From: Coriobacteriia bacterium
GTDB taxonomy: Bacteria > Actinomycetota > Coriobacteriia > Anaerosomatales > Anaerosomataceae
Assembly (NCBI GenBank): GCA_030655755.1
Contig: JAUSOQ010000056.1
Coordinates: 1-42,511 of the forward strand
Direction of reading: 5' to 3'
Length of the DNA stretch: 42,511 nucleotides
Shown: positions 8,198 to 17,270 of the stretch, in pieces
Layout of the letters: each line of letters opens with the position of its first letter
How positions within the stretch are numbered: position 1 is the first letter of the stretch
Program-made: the position numbers and the translations under genes
Notes under the pieces: model-generated
What the model was told of the DNA's origin: nothing
The model's input: the letters and a program-made list of their open reading frames with translations, nothing else
The model's database searches: none

Positions 8198-8777
8198 GTT
8201 CGTTCTCCTCGGCCAGCAGCCTTGTAAGCGAGCGTACCGCCCGATGCTGCAGCGCCTTGACGGCCCCTTCTGACTTGCCGAGCCCTTGCGCACTCTCTTT
8301 CACATCGAAGCCCCAGACGAACCGGAGCATCAATACCGATCGTTGCTCCTCGGTCAGCGAGTCCATCGCCTCGCAGACCTCCTCCACCTCAAGACGGGCG
8401 AACACCCTCTCGTCGACGATCGCGGACACATCCATGACTTCGAAAGCATCCTCTGCCGAGGCGATCTCGGGCACACGCGCTGTCCGACGGTAGGAGTCGA
8501 TCACTGCATTCCGAGCGATGCGGAAGAGCCAGGCTCCGAACGGAATACCTCTGTCGTCGTATCCATTGATCGCCTCCCACGCCTTCAGGAAGACGGTGGC
8601 CGTGAGGTCTTCAGCGTCCTGTGTCGAGACCACCCGCCCGCGGACGAACGCGTATACTCGGTCAGCGAACTCATCGTAGAGTCTGCCGAACGCGCGTGCG
8701 TCACCAGCGATGGCCTTCGCCACCAGCCTGTCAATGTGCCTCTCAGCCAACGCGGTCTCCCGCGCGCCTAGAACCAT
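8190..8777 (-). CDS. ECF-type RNA polymerase sigma factor
   Basis: A 195-residue sigma-70 of the extracytoplasmic-function group. Region 2 spans about residues 20-95 (RLYDEFADRVYAFV, DAEDLTATVFLKAW, the -10 recognition helix IPFGAWLFRIARNAVIDSYRR). Region 4 spans about residues 137-185 (SLTEEQRSVLMLRFVWGFDVKESAQGLGKSEGAVKALQHRAV). The DUF5667 gene that overlaps its end is the likely regulator. Target promoters are unknown; the secreted Cys-containing protein downstream is a candidate. It is divergent from the radical SAM gene. Confidence 0.92.
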   Translation of the reverse strand: MVLGARETALAERHIDRLVAKAIAGDARAFGRLYDEFADRVYAFVRGRVVSTQDAEDLTATVFLKAWEAINGYDDRGIPFGAWLFRIARNAVIDSYRRTARVPEIASAEDAFEVMDVSAIVDERVFARLEVEEVCEAMDSLTEEQRSVLMLRFVWGFDVKESAQGLGKSEGAVKALQHRAVRSLTRLLAEENEHG

Positions 8778-8798
8778 TCATAGCAACGCCAATCCACG

Positions 8799-8827
8799 TT
8801 CGGCGGATACGGTCTCCATGATAGAAT
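8799..8827 (+). promoter_or_regulatory. Weak candidate promoter for radical SAM gene
   Basis: TAGAAT at 8822-8827 is a good -10 box, and TTCGGC at 8799-8804 is a poor -35 at 17-base spacing. It lies in the divergent region before the radical SAM gene. Confidence 0.3.
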
Positions 8828-8906
8828 CTACTGACTCGTGCGCCGATCTCGAACCCTGCACCGTACACTGCAATGCGCACGCCACATGAGGACTGAGGCT
8901 CAACAT

Positions 8907-10355
8907 ATGATACGTCGCATCGCACTTGTAACACCTCACTATCACAGTGGCGTCGTAGAGACCGCCGGCACTTGGCCCAATGTCGCATTCGTCTACATCG
9001 CCGGAGCACTCCGAGAAGCGGGCTTCGAACCCGTGATCTACGACGCCATGACCATGGACCATGACGCCGACCAGATTCGCGCACAACTCGTCGCGCTGCA
9101 ACCGGACGTCGTGCTCACCACAGCGTACACGCCCTCATTCCCTAAAGCAGTCGACCTACTGCGCCTGGCTAAAGACGCGCTTCCCGGCGTGATCACCGGT
9201 ATCGGGGGCGTGCATACGCACTTCATGTACGAAGAGGCGCTCACTCGACATGGAGATGTCATCGATTTCGTACTTCGCGGCGAGGGTGAGGTCACTGCCC
9301 CTGAGCTCATGTGCTGCCTTGCCGAAGGGGGTGACCCGGCTACCGTCGAGGGTGTCGTCTTCAAACGTAACGACGTCGTTGTCGTTACCCCCACGCGACC
9401 CTTCCTGGAGAGCCTTGACGGCCTCGCAACCGCATGGGACCTGGTGGACTGGGATCTGTACCGGTTCTACCCGCTTCCCGAGACAAACCTCGCCGTCATC
9501 TCGACATCACGCGGCTGCAACCAGTCATGCACCTTCTGCAGTCAGCAGTCCTTCTGGTGTAAGACTTGGCGCGGACGCTCCCCCAAAGACGTGGTCGATG
9601 AGATGCAGATGCTCAAGGACCGTTTTGGCGTCGGGGTCATAATGTTCTCAGACGAAACACCCACACTCGACCGCGAACGCTGGGAGCAACTACTCGACCT
9701 ACTGATCGAACGTGACCTGGGGCTGCACCTGCTCATGGAAACGCGAGTCGACGACATCTTGCGTGACGAGGATATCCTCCCCAAGTATGTCGAGGCGGGC
9801 ATGCGACACGTGTATGTCGGGGTCGAGCGTACCGACCAGGCGACACTGGATCTGTTCAAGAAGAACACCGACGTACAGATGGGCAAGAAGGCCCTCGACC
9901 TCTTGAACTCGTACGACATCATCACCGAGACGAGCTTCGTCCTGGGCCTGCCCGACGACACACCCGAGACGATCGAAGCGACGTTCGAACTTGCGAGACA
10001 CTACAACCCCGATCTCGCGTTCTTCCTCACGATCGCTCCCTGGCCGTACGCCGACATCTACCCCGACCTTGAGCCGTATATCGTGTCCTACGACTACGAG
10101 GACTACAACCTGGTCGCGCCTGTGGTGAAGCCTAAGGCGATGGAGACCGACGAACTCATGCGCATCGTGATCAACTGCTACCGACGCTTCTACATGGGTA
10201 AGCTCAAGCGCGTCGCTTCGATGTCACCGTCAAAGCGCGACTACTTCCTTGTGACCATGAAGCTTCTCATGGAAAACTCGTATCTCAAGCAGTTCATGGG
10301 TGGGCTGGGAAAGATGCCGACTGAGATCGACTCACTGCTCGGGAAGTGGCTCTAG
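8907..10355 (+). CDS. B12-binding-domain radical SAM protein
   Basis: A protein of about 482 residues with an N-terminal cobalamin-binding-type domain (LREAGFEPVIYDA, VLTTAYTPSFPKAVDLLRLAK, GGVHTHF) and a radical SAM core. The Fe-S motif CNQSCTFC (CxxxCxxC) follows STSRG. Such proteins, often named BchE-like, perform methylations, ring closures or C-C bond rearrangements with a 5'-deoxyadenosyl radical. The usual DxHxxG of B12 ligation is not evident, so cobalamin may not be bound. I start at ATG 8907 (GAGG eight bases upstream). In-frame ATGs at 8889 and the GTG 8838 would extend it. There is no operon context, so no substrate can be named. Confidence 0.85.
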   Translation: MIRRIALVTPHYHSGVVETAGTWPNVAFVYIAGALREAGFEPVIYDAMTMDHDADQIRAQLVALQPDVVLTTAYTPSFPKAVDLLRLAKDALPGVITGIGGVHTHFMYEEALTRHGDVIDFVLRGEGEVTAPELMCCLAEGGDPATVEGVVFKRNDVVVVTPTRPFLESLDGLATAWDLVDWDLYRFYPLPETNLAVISTSRGCNQSCTFCSQQSFWCKTWRGRSPKDVVDEMQMLKDRFGVGVIMFSDETPTLDRERWEQLLDLLIERDLGLHLLMETRVDDILRDEDILPKYVEAGMRHVYVGVERTDQATLDLFKKNTDVQMGKKALDLLNSYDIITETSFVLGLPDDTPETIEATFELARHYNPDLAFFLTIAPWPYADIYPDLEPYIVSYDYEDYNLVAPVVKPKAMETDELMRIVINCYRRFYMGKLKRVASMSPSKRDYFLVTMKLLMENSYLKQFMGGLGKMPTEIDSLLGKWL

Positions 10356-10380
10356 GACATCACACTGAAGGCGACGCGCA

Positions 10381-11484
10381 CTAGTAGATGCCGGTCTGCG
10401 CCGCCTGTTCGGCAGTGACGCCGAGCTGTCGCACCTTGATCTTGAAGTCGTGTGCGTTCCCGGCCATCGCAGTGGCGTCCTCTAACGTGACCCTCCCCTG
10501 CTGGTACAAGGAGAGCAGACTCTTGTCGAAGGTCTGCATCCCGTAGTACTCACCGTCTTCCATCGCATCCCGGATCATGTAGGTCTTCTCGGAATCGACG
10601 ATGTACTCCCTGACCGTACCGGTCATGACGAGGACCTCGACGGCGGGTACAAGGCCACCGTTGATCGACGGGATGAGACGCAACGAGACGATGCCCTTCA
10701 GAGTCGAAGCGAGCATCAGGCGGATCTGCTTCTGCTGGTAGGGTGGGAAGAAGTCGATGATGCGGTTGATCGTCTCGGTCGCATCGATCGTGTGCAGTGT
10801 CGAGAAGACGAGGTTACCGATCTCTGCAGCCGTGAGCGCCGCTGAGACTGTCTCGTGGTCGCGCATCTCACCGATAAGGACGACATCGGGATCCTGGCGA
10901 ACGACATGCCGAAGGGCATCGGCATAACTGTCGGTGTCGATGCCGATCTCGCGCTGGCTGATGATGCACTTGTCATCCCGGTGCAGCACTTCGATCGGAT
11001 CCTCAATGGTGACGATGTGACCTTCGCGCGTGTGGTTGATGTGGTCGATCATCGCCGCAAGTGTCGTCGTCTTACCTGAACCCGCGGTACCCGTGACGAG
11101 CACCAGACCACGCGGCTCATCAGCAAGACGGCTCACGACCGGCGGCAAGCCGAGATCCTCGATCGAACACCGATCGGTGGACACACGACGCAGCGTCATA
11201 CCGACGCTGCCACGCTGATGGAAGACGTTCACGCGGAATCGCCCGACACCCGGCACGGAGTAGGCGAAGTCGATCTCGCAGTGATTGACGAAGGACGCCT
11301 GCTGCCGCTCGTCCATCATGCCGAGCGCAAGCTGATTGGTGGCTTCAGCGCCAAGGGTGGGGAGATCGCGCAGCACGACGAGCTTCCCGTTCAAGCGAAC
11401 TGCGGGAGGACTCCCGACTTTCAGATGCAGGTCGGAACTCCCCCGGTCGCTCATGAGTTTAAGCAGGCCATCTATCTCAGCCAT
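10381..11484 (-). CDS. pilT: Type IV pilus retraction ATPase PilT
   Basis: A 367-residue hexameric ATPase of the PilT/VirB11 family. It has the N-terminal PAS-like domain (SDLHLKVGSPPAVRLNGKL), Walker A GTAGSGKTTTLA, the Asp box IVTIEDPIE, Walker B VVLIGEMRD and the His box STLHTIDATETINRIIDFFP. PilT depolymerises type IV pili for twitching and DNA uptake. No other pilus gene is in the window. The ATG at 11484 is preferred; a GTG four codons earlier is closer to GGAG and is a real alternative. It is convergent with the radical SAM gene. Confidence 0.93.
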   Translation of the reverse strand: MAEIDGLLKLMSDRGSSDLHLKVGSPPAVRLNGKLVVLRDLPTLGAEATNQLALGMMDERQQASFVNHCEIDFAYSVPGVGRFRVNVFHQRGSVGMTLRRVSTDRCSIEDLGLPPVVSRLADEPRGLVLVTGTAGSGKTTTLAAMIDHINHTREGHIVTIEDPIEVLHRDDKCIISQREIGIDTDSYADALRHVVRQDPDVVLIGEMRDHETVSAALTAAEIGNLVFSTLHTIDATETINRIIDFFPPYQQKQIRLMLASTLKGIVSLRLIPSINGGLVPAVEVLVMTGTVREYIVDSEKTYMIRDAMEDGEYYGMQTFDKSLLSLYQQGRVTLEDATAMAGNAHDFKIKVRQLGVTAEQAAQTGIY

Positions 11485-11565
11485 TCTCGTCACCACTCCG
11501 ACTGCTCGCAGGCTTCAGGCAGACACCAGCATACCCCACGAAAGGTAGAATCGCGTAGCGGGTTC

Positions 11566-12768
11566 TCACGCAGTGCGCAGTGCGTGACGACTGAAACCGA
11601 CGACTCCTGTAAGAAAGACCATGCCGCCGATCAGGGCGATCGTGATACTGAGACCGACCCTCTCGGCAAGAAGACCGGCGCCGATGAAACCTACAACCGT
11701 GAAAATGCGTGATACTGTCGCCTTCGCCGCGAAGACGCGGCCGCGCAGCTCGCCGCGTGAGGACTGCTGGATCATCGTAGCCATCGGCACCTGGAACCAC
11801 ATGTTGGCGATCCCGCCCACAAACAGCAGCGGCACTGCGACCAACATGCCGGGAGCCAGCGCAACCGCGCCGAAGAAGAACCCGAAGGCACACAGACCGA
11901 GAAGGAACTTGCGACCTGACGCATCGCTGGTCGTCCTTCCGACACTGAAGCTTCCAAGCAGCAGCCCGACCGTGATCGCTGCATCCAATATGGCCAGACC
12001 GGGAGCCCCGGCATTGAAACGATCGAGTGCAAGCAGATAGACGACCGTGACCGATGCCGCGACGCCCATCGCAGCGATCGTGTAGACGCCCATCAGATCC
12101 CGCAATAACGGGACTTCATTGATGTGCCGCAGACCGCGCATGACGTCCTCGCGCAAGCGAACGCTCACCTGTCCCACCCGTTCACGAGTCTCACGGTAGG
12201 ACACGAACATAATGAAGATCGCGGAGATCACGTACGTTCCGGCATCAAGGAAGAACGCTACCCTGTAGCCGAGTGCGGCAACGAGCGCACCCGCGAACGC
12301 CAGCCCGAAGAGTTCGGAGACAGACATCGTGGCGTTGTCGAGAGAGTTCGCCGCCATGAGTTCGTCTTCTCCCACCAGTTCAGGGATGAGCGAAAACTTC
12401 GAGGGCTCGAAGAACAGCGAGATCGTCGAGACGAGGAACGCCACCGCGTAGACACCGAGTATGCCGACACGCGCGACAGCCGGAATCGCAAGGACAAGCA
12501 CACCACGCAGAAGATCCGAGACGATCATCGTGATGCGGCGATTCCAGCGGTCCACGAACACGCCTGCAAGCAGCCCGAACAGGGCGGCGGGCAGTGTCGA
12601 GATCGCCAGCATGATGCCCATCTGCAGCATCGAACCTGTGGCCTTGTAGACAAGGATGCCCATAGCGATCTGGTTCACCTTGTCGCCCACCACCGACACC
12701 ATCTGGCCGAGCCAGAGCATCCGGTAGTCCTTCGAGCGCAACGGAACCCAGAGACGGCTGGTCGCCAT
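11566..12768 (-). CDS. MFS exporter, MFS_3 (enterobactin-exporter-like) type
   Basis: A 400-residue protein with about twelve membrane helices. The pattern LWLGQMVSVVGDKVNQIAMG in helix 1 and LLAGVFVDRWNRRITMIVSDLLRG at the loop 2-3 signature is typical of MFS_3 exporters related to EntS and macrolide efflux proteins. It should expel small molecules using the proton gradient; the substrate is unknown. The ATG has GGGGGAG just upstream. Confidence 0.9.
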   Translation of the reverse strand: MATSRLWVPLRSKDYRMLWLGQMVSVVGDKVNQIAMGILVYKATGSMLQMGIMLAISTLPAALFGLLAGVFVDRWNRRITMIVSDLLRGVLVLAIPAVARVGILGVYAVAFLVSTISLFFEPSKFSLIPELVGEDELMAANSLDNATMSVSELFGLAFAGALVAALGYRVAFFLDAGTYVISAIFIMFVSYRETRERVGQVSVRLREDVMRGLRHINEVPLLRDLMGVYTIAAMGVAASVTVVYLLALDRFNAGAPGLAILDAAITVGLLLGSFSVGRTTSDASGRKFLLGLCAFGFFFGAVALAPGMLVAVPLLFVGGIANMWFQVPMATMIQQSSRGELRGRVFAAKATVSRIFTVVGFIGAGLLAERVGLSITIALIGGMVFLTGVVGFSRHALRTA

Positions 12769-12832
12769 ACTCCCCCCGATGTGAGTACCTCAGTTCCCCC
12801 AGCTTAAGAATGAATCTGCGCCACATGGATGT

Positions 12833-13840
12833 CTAGTGGCGACACGCACCAGCATAGTCACTTCGATCCATACTAGCGATCCTCACGACGTCACCGGTAT
12901 GCGGCGCATGGATGTACATCCCGCCACCGACGTAGATCCCGACATGGTGGATCACGCTCGTACCGAAGAACACAAGGTCGCCCGGTGCAAGATTGGCACG
13001 AGAAACGCGTTGGCCACAGCTGATCTGGGAACGGGAACTGTGCGGCAGACTGACACCGACGCGTGCATACACCCACATCGTGAAACCGCTGCAATCGAAG
13101 GCATTGGGGCCAGCCGCTCCCCAGACATACGGCGCACCGAGCTTGGACTTCGCTATCGAGACGACCTCGGAACGAGGGGCATTGGTGGGACTGCCGTAGT
13201 CGCCCCTTGGAGCCGCGCTTACCCGCTTGGCCTCTTCGGCTGCCTGTAACGCGCGGACTTCGGACTCGATCCCCGCTAAGACGCGCTTGCGCTCGGCGAA
13301 CTGCTTCTCGATCGACGCCTTGCGGTCATCCATGATGTCGAGCTGCTTCTTCGCCTCAGCCTGCTGCGCCTTGAGCTCGACTTGCACTGCCGATATCTGG
13401 GCTCGTGTCGCCTTGAGTTCAGCAACCGCGTCGGCATCGTTCTCATTCATCTGCTTGAGCAGGTCCCACGTCGAGGCGAACTCTTCAAACGTCGTAGCGC
13501 CGAAAAGGAGCTCCAGTGCGCCAAGTGGACCGCTGCGATACATGCCCTCGACACGCGTGTCGAGGTGCTTCTGCAATTCCTCCTGACGAGCGGTGAGCGC
13601 CGCAAGCTCCTGCTCGGCGCTCTTCACCTTCTTGGTGACGGCGTTGTATGCAGCACTCGCCTCGTTGTAATCGTCGCTCGCGATCTCGACCTTGGCGTCG
13701 AGTTCCTCGACCTGCGCTTTGACTTTAGCCGCCTCGGCCTGCTTATCAGACGTCGGGGTGGCAAGCGCCATGCCGGGAAGTGCCATGAGCAGCGCTGCGC
13801 TGAGAAGCAACGCGACAAGACTGCGGAACGGACTCTTCAA
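12833..13840 (-). CDS. Secreted coiled-coil NlpC/P60 peptidoglycan hydrolase
   Basis: A 335-residue secreted endopeptidase. A signal peptide (KSPFRSLVALLLSAALLMALPGMALA) is followed by a long coiled coil (about residues 30-215) and a C-terminal NlpC/P60 domain with the catalytic Cys in FDCSGF, His in HHVGIYVG and a third polar residue in HAPHTG. It cuts the D-Glu to diamino-acid bond in peptidoglycan stems. The architecture is that of RipA-like hydrolases for cell separation, in which the coiled coil controls activity. I start at TTG 13840 because GAAGAGGTG stands just before it and the signal peptide then begins correctly. A GTG at 13864 without a ribosome site would add eight residues. Confidence 0.9.
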   Translation of the reverse strand: MKSPFRSLVALLLSAALLMALPGMALATPTSDKQAEAAKVKAQVEELDAKVEIASDDYNEASAAYNAVTKKVKSAEQELAALTARQEELQKHLDTRVEGMYRSGPLGALELLFGATTFEEFASTWDLLKQMNENDADAVAELKATRAQISAVQVELKAQQAEAKKQLDIMDDRKASIEKQFAERKRVLAGIESEVRALQAAEEAKRVSAAPRGDYGSPTNAPRSEVVSIAKSKLGAPYVWGAAGPNAFDCSGFTMWVYARVGVSLPHSSRSQISCGQRVSRANLAPGDLVFFGTSVIHHVGIYVGGGMYIHAPHTGDVVRIASMDRSDYAGACRH

Positions 13841-13882
13841 TGTGACACCTCTTCGTTCGAACACGGACGAAGCCCAAAGATA

Positions 13883-14791
13883 TTACCACATATCGCCCTC
13901 TCGACACAGCGCGGAGCACAAAGCGTCGAGCACTCTGACGGCGACTCGCTGCCTTCCTGCATCATCATCGAGAAGCAGGGAGCTGAGATCGACGACTACT
14001 TCCTTGCGGCCTTCAAGGGCGCTCAGGGCGGTGAGTAATCGTGGCTCCAACGCACCATCGTCAACCGAATCGATGACGAGCCGAGGAAGCGACCCATCGA
14101 CGTCTGGAGCGATCCCGCTGCCAAGTCGAAGGACGATCATAGCATCCGGTGCCGGAACGTCACACACGTCCACCCCTGCCGAGGGTTCGGTGGCGAATGC
14201 AAGATTCGCCATTCGGTCAGCAATATCACGCCCGCCGTCATCCAGACCGACGAGCGAGACCGGTGTTCGCGCCAGTACGTCGGCAGCACGCGCTGCTGCC
14301 ACCTTGAGTGCCACAGGGGCAGACGGATCCTTGTCGTGCCAGACATGGCGAAGACGATCGATCGCTCGGACGGTCTCGCCACCGACGATACCGTCCTCCG
14401 CCTGCGCGACATTGGACTGAAACTCACGCACGGCGCGCTCAGTGAACGCACCGAATATGGCATCCGGTTCTCCACACGCGAAACCAAGGGCATTCAGTGC
14501 ACCCTGCAAGACACGCACGTCTTCTCCATGGAAGTACGGGAACTTGAGGTAGAGTAGCCGATCACCGAGTCTGAATGTCGCGTCGACGAGGGCGGCCCAA
14601 GTCTCTGCGCCGACCTCACCGTCTTCGGTAAGGCGCCGTTCGCTCTGGAAACCTCTCACCGCGTCCCAGGTCGCACCTAGGAACACGCCATCAACTCCAG
14701 TTGGGCCGAGGTCATACCCCAGCATCAACAGGCGCTTCTGGATGTCCTCGACCGCGGAGCCTCGGGAGCCCCGCTTGATGGGTTCGATCAC
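13883..14791 (-). CDS. Tandem peptidoglycan-binding protein, CwlM-like
   Basis: A 302-residue protein with no signal peptide. Two PG_binding_1 domains occupy about residues 7-72 (RGSRGSAVEDIQKRLLMLGY...FQSERRLTEDGEVG) and 83-148 (EDVRVLQGALNALGF...FQSNVAQAEDGIVGG). The C-terminal half has the size and alternating strand pattern of an amidase_3 domain, but I see none of the zinc-binding His/Glu residues. This resembles mycobacterial CwlM, a cytoplasmic, non-enzymatic relative of amidases that regulates peptidoglycan synthesis. That role is inferred from architecture. The start is GTG after GGAGGG. It lies between two envelope-related genes. Confidence 0.75.
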   Translation of the reverse strand: MIEPIKRGSRGSAVEDIQKRLLMLGYDLGPTGVDGVFLGATWDAVRGFQSERRLTEDGEVGAETWAALVDATFRLGDRLLYLKFPYFHGEDVRVLQGALNALGFACGEPDAIFGAFTERAVREFQSNVAQAEDGIVGGETVRAIDRLRHVWHDKDPSAPVALKVAAARAADVLARTPVSLVGLDDGGRDIADRMANLAFATEPSAGVDVCDVPAPDAMIVLRLGSGIAPDVDGSLPRLVIDSVDDGALEPRLLTALSALEGRKEVVVDLSSLLLDDDAGRQRVAVRVLDALCSALCREGDMW

Positions 14792-14835
14792 GGGCGAAAC
14801 CCTCCGTCCGGGTCCTTGCGTGGCACGGGGCAGAG

Positions 14836-15180
14836 TCAGTTGGGGCTGTACCGCTCCCGGAACTTCGCGACATTGCTCTGCATATGGTCTCGATGCGCCC
14901 TGATACGTTTGACAAAAGAATCTATCTCCACAACGAGCGCGATATCACCGGTGAACGCGTACTCCGTGGGCTCACCGACACGCGAATTGAACACGTAGGA
15001 CTCCCTGAGCGTCTCGAGGATCCGCTCCGCTGCTGCCGAAGCGTGACCTGTGCGACACCACACGTCATCAGCGGTCATCCACTCACGCTGGTGCTTCGAG
15101 AACAGCATCAGTATGTCGCGCACGATCATCTCGTGACCGCCGTCCTCGGGCAACCGGGACAGCGCTCTTGCAAGACTCAC
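14836..15180 (-). CDS. Small winged-helix-like protein, unknown
   Basis: A 114-residue soluble protein. The middle (IVRDILMLFSKHQREWMTADDVWCRTGHASAAAERILETLRESYVFNSR) looks like a winged helix: three helices and a two-strand wing. The C-terminus (IDSFVKRIRAHRDHMQSNVAKFRERY) is a basic helix. This suggests a DNA-binding or protein-binding regulator, but I do not recognise the family. GTG start with GGAGGGCGTT upstream. It follows the GGDEF gene by 55 bases on the same strand. Confidence 0.65.
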   Translation of the reverse strand: MSLARALSRLPEDGGHEMIVRDILMLFSKHQREWMTADDVWCRTGHASAAAERILETLRESYVFNSRVGEPTEYAFTGDIALVVEIDSFVKRIRAHRDHMQSNVAKFRERYSPN

Positions 15181-15235
15181 AACGCCCTCCGTTCGCTACG
15201 GCGGCAGTGAGATAGTAACTACATGTTACCACCGG

Positions 15236-16726
15236 TCAGGAGGCGACCGTCACCTGATTCTTGCCATACCGCTTCGCTTCATACATCGCCTTGTCAGCCG
15301 TCTCGATGAGCCGGGCAGCAGTCGTGGCATGCGTAGGGAAGGTCGCGACACCGAGCGAGACGGTCTGGGTCGTAGGGCTAGTCCCCTCGCCCGTGACGAA
15401 GGGATACTGCGACATGCTCTTGCGGATGCGTTCTGCGACTGCAAGAGCGCCAGGGATGTCAGTCTCGGGAAGCACGACGACGAATTCCTCGCCACCGTAC
15501 CGCGCGGCGACATCTATCTCACGTAGGTTCTGCATGATGATCGAACTCACAGCCTGAAGCACCTTGTCCCCCCGCGGGTGACCATAAGTGTCGTTGAACT
15601 GCTTGAAATCGTCGATATCGAGCATGATGAGTGACAGCTTGTGACCGAAACGCTGTGCACGTCCGAGTTCCTCCTCCAGCCGCTGCTGCAGGTAGCCGTG
15701 ATTGTAGAGCTCGGTCAGTCGGTCGGTGATCGAGAGACGTTCAAGCTCTTCATGCAACAGCGCGTTCTGCAGAGCGAGCGACGACTGGTTGCCGATGATC
15801 TGAAGACGGTCACGCTCGGGCTGCGTGAACTCACGGTACGTCGAGGATGCAAGAACGAGTATGCCGATGATCGACTCGCCCGCCCTCAGAGGAATCGCCG
15901 CTTGGGAGCGGATGCTCTCAGGCTGATTCGTCCACCGCGCGGACTCGGCGCCGAGCGGTACGTCGCTCTCCTGCGTGGCACCGTCGCGGAACGCGGTACC
16001 CAGGATCGTCTCGGAGACAGAGACCACCGGCCGGAACGCATCCTCGGGTCTACCCTGGCTCGCACGCAAGTGTAAGGTCCAGTCCTGCTGATCGAAGAGA
16101 TACACACACGATATCTCCGCGCCGAGGATACCGTTGGCGCCGTCAACGATCAGACTCACTACGTCATCGACAGAAGAGTAACTCGTCAGCGCTTTGAAGA
16201 ACTCGTGAGTGAAGAATATCTCAGCAAGTCTGCTTTCGAGTTCTTCATTTGCCTGCTCGAGCGCCTCCTTGCTCGCCTGCAACCGTCGCTCGTGACTGCG
16301 GATCTTGTCGTACGCCACCTGCAACTCGACGAAGATCTTCTCCTGCTCCTCACTGCGCTTCTTTGCAATGAGCAGATCCCAGACGAGTTCTGCGCCCACC
16401 GCCGACACGATCTCCACTGCTCCGGGACGCAGTGACTCAAGCGCTGCACGCACGGTGAGGTCTTCAGACATGTCGAGGATGAGATCGAGCTCCATGAGCT
16501 GCGAGAGCTCGGATATCTCCGTCGTCGTGAGAATACCGAGGTCGTCCGCCAGCCGAAGCGCCGGGGCCGACCGGTTCGGATCGTAGACGGCTACCATGGC
16601 AAGGTTCTCGACATCGGCAAGCAGGCGCAACACGGAGGTGGCACGTAGCCCACCTCCCGCGATCGCGATATGCACCTGTCCCGAGCGGGCCGCCGAGCCG
16701 GCGACCGACGCCACGACCTCTTCCAT
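15236..16726 (-). CDS. Diguanylate cyclase with Rossmann-like and GAF domains
   Basis: A 496-residue protein. Residues about 18-130 form a Rossmann-like nucleotide-binding domain (IAIAGGGLRATSVLRLLADVEN, then VAVYDPNRSAPALRLADDLGI), followed by a coiled coil (about 135-170), a GAF domain (about 175-320) and a GGDEF domain (about 330-495). The active site GGEEF is intact, and REID five residues before it is a full RxxD product-inhibition site. It should make cyclic di-GMP from two GTP. It starts 22 bases after cheD and is probably the last gene of the chemotaxis operon, linking that system to c-di-GMP. An NAD-type or metabolite signal is possible through the Rossmann domain; this is inference. 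ATG chosen over the GTG one codon before. Confidence 0.88.
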   Translation of the reverse strand: MEEVVASVAGSAARSGQVHIAIAGGGLRATSVLRLLADVENLAMVAVYDPNRSAPALRLADDLGILTTTEISELSQLMELDLILDMSEDLTVRAALESLRPGAVEIVSAVGAELVWDLLIAKKRSEEQEKIFVELQVAYDKIRSHERRLQASKEALEQANEELESRLAEIFFTHEFFKALTSYSSVDDVVSLIVDGANGILGAEISCVYLFDQQDWTLHLRASQGRPEDAFRPVVSVSETILGTAFRDGATQESDVPLGAESARWTNQPESIRSQAAIPLRAGESIIGILVLASSTYREFTQPERDRLQIIGNQSSLALQNALLHEELERLSITDRLTELYNHGYLQQRLEEELGRAQRFGHKLSLIMLDIDDFKQFNDTYGHPRGDKVLQAVSSIIMQNLREIDVAARYGGEEFVVVLPETDIPGALAVAERIRKSMSQYPFVTGEGTSPTTQTVSLGVATFPTHATTAARLIETADKAMYEAKRYGKNQVTVAS

Positions 16727-16748
16727 CACGTGCCTTCCCTCATACGAC

Positions 16749-17264
16749 CTAAAGCTCCTTCATACCGTACAGATAGCTGCGCACGACGACCAGACCGGTG
16801 TCCAGGTGAAGTTCGACGGTCCGAGCATGACTACCACCTGTATCTTCGGCCAGAACCGGGATCATCAAAAGAGCGAGCTGCCTTCTGACTTCCTCGGCGT
16901 TCCGATCTCCGATACCCGTGAAACGAATATCCCCCGTGAACATGGATGCCCCGCCGATGACCTTAGCTACCAATCGACGACGAGCTCCGCCCTCACTCAA
17001 CATCTCGGCCATGCGAGGCACGGCATACGATGCGAAGCGATCGAGAGTGCCCTGGAAGGCCGTGTCTGCCGGGCTTGGAAGCATGACATGCGCAAGACCG
17101 CCGGTATGTCGGAAGGGATCGAACATCGTGACGCCGATGCAAGACCCGAGCGCCTGTGTCACCAGTACCTTAGGGTGGGACGCGACAACGTACTTCCCCG
17201 TGCCGACGTATACCGCAAAACCGTCGGTCAGATCCCTGCACTCATGTTCATCGTAACCTGTCAT
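16749..17264 (-). CDS. cheD: Chemoreceptor glutamine deamidase CheD
   Basis: A 171-residue CheD. The catalytic Cys42 lies in ALGSCIGV and His59 in GGLAHVMLP; the conserved GGASMF and GIGDRNAEEV segments follow. CheD converts receptor glutamines to glutamate and pairs with CheC, which in turn is a CheY-P phosphatase. It lies 6 bases after cheC. All expected catalytic residues are seen. Confidence 0.95.
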   Translation of the reverse strand: MTGYDEHECRDLTDGFAVYVGTGKYVVASHPKVLVTQALGSCIGVTMFDPFRHTGGLAHVMLPSPADTAFQGTLDRFASYAVPRMAEMLSEGGARRRLVAKVIGGASMFTGDIRFTGIGDRNAEEVRRQLALLMIPVLAEDTGGSHARTVELHLDTGLVVVRSYLYGMKEL

Positions 17265-17270
17265 CGGTTC

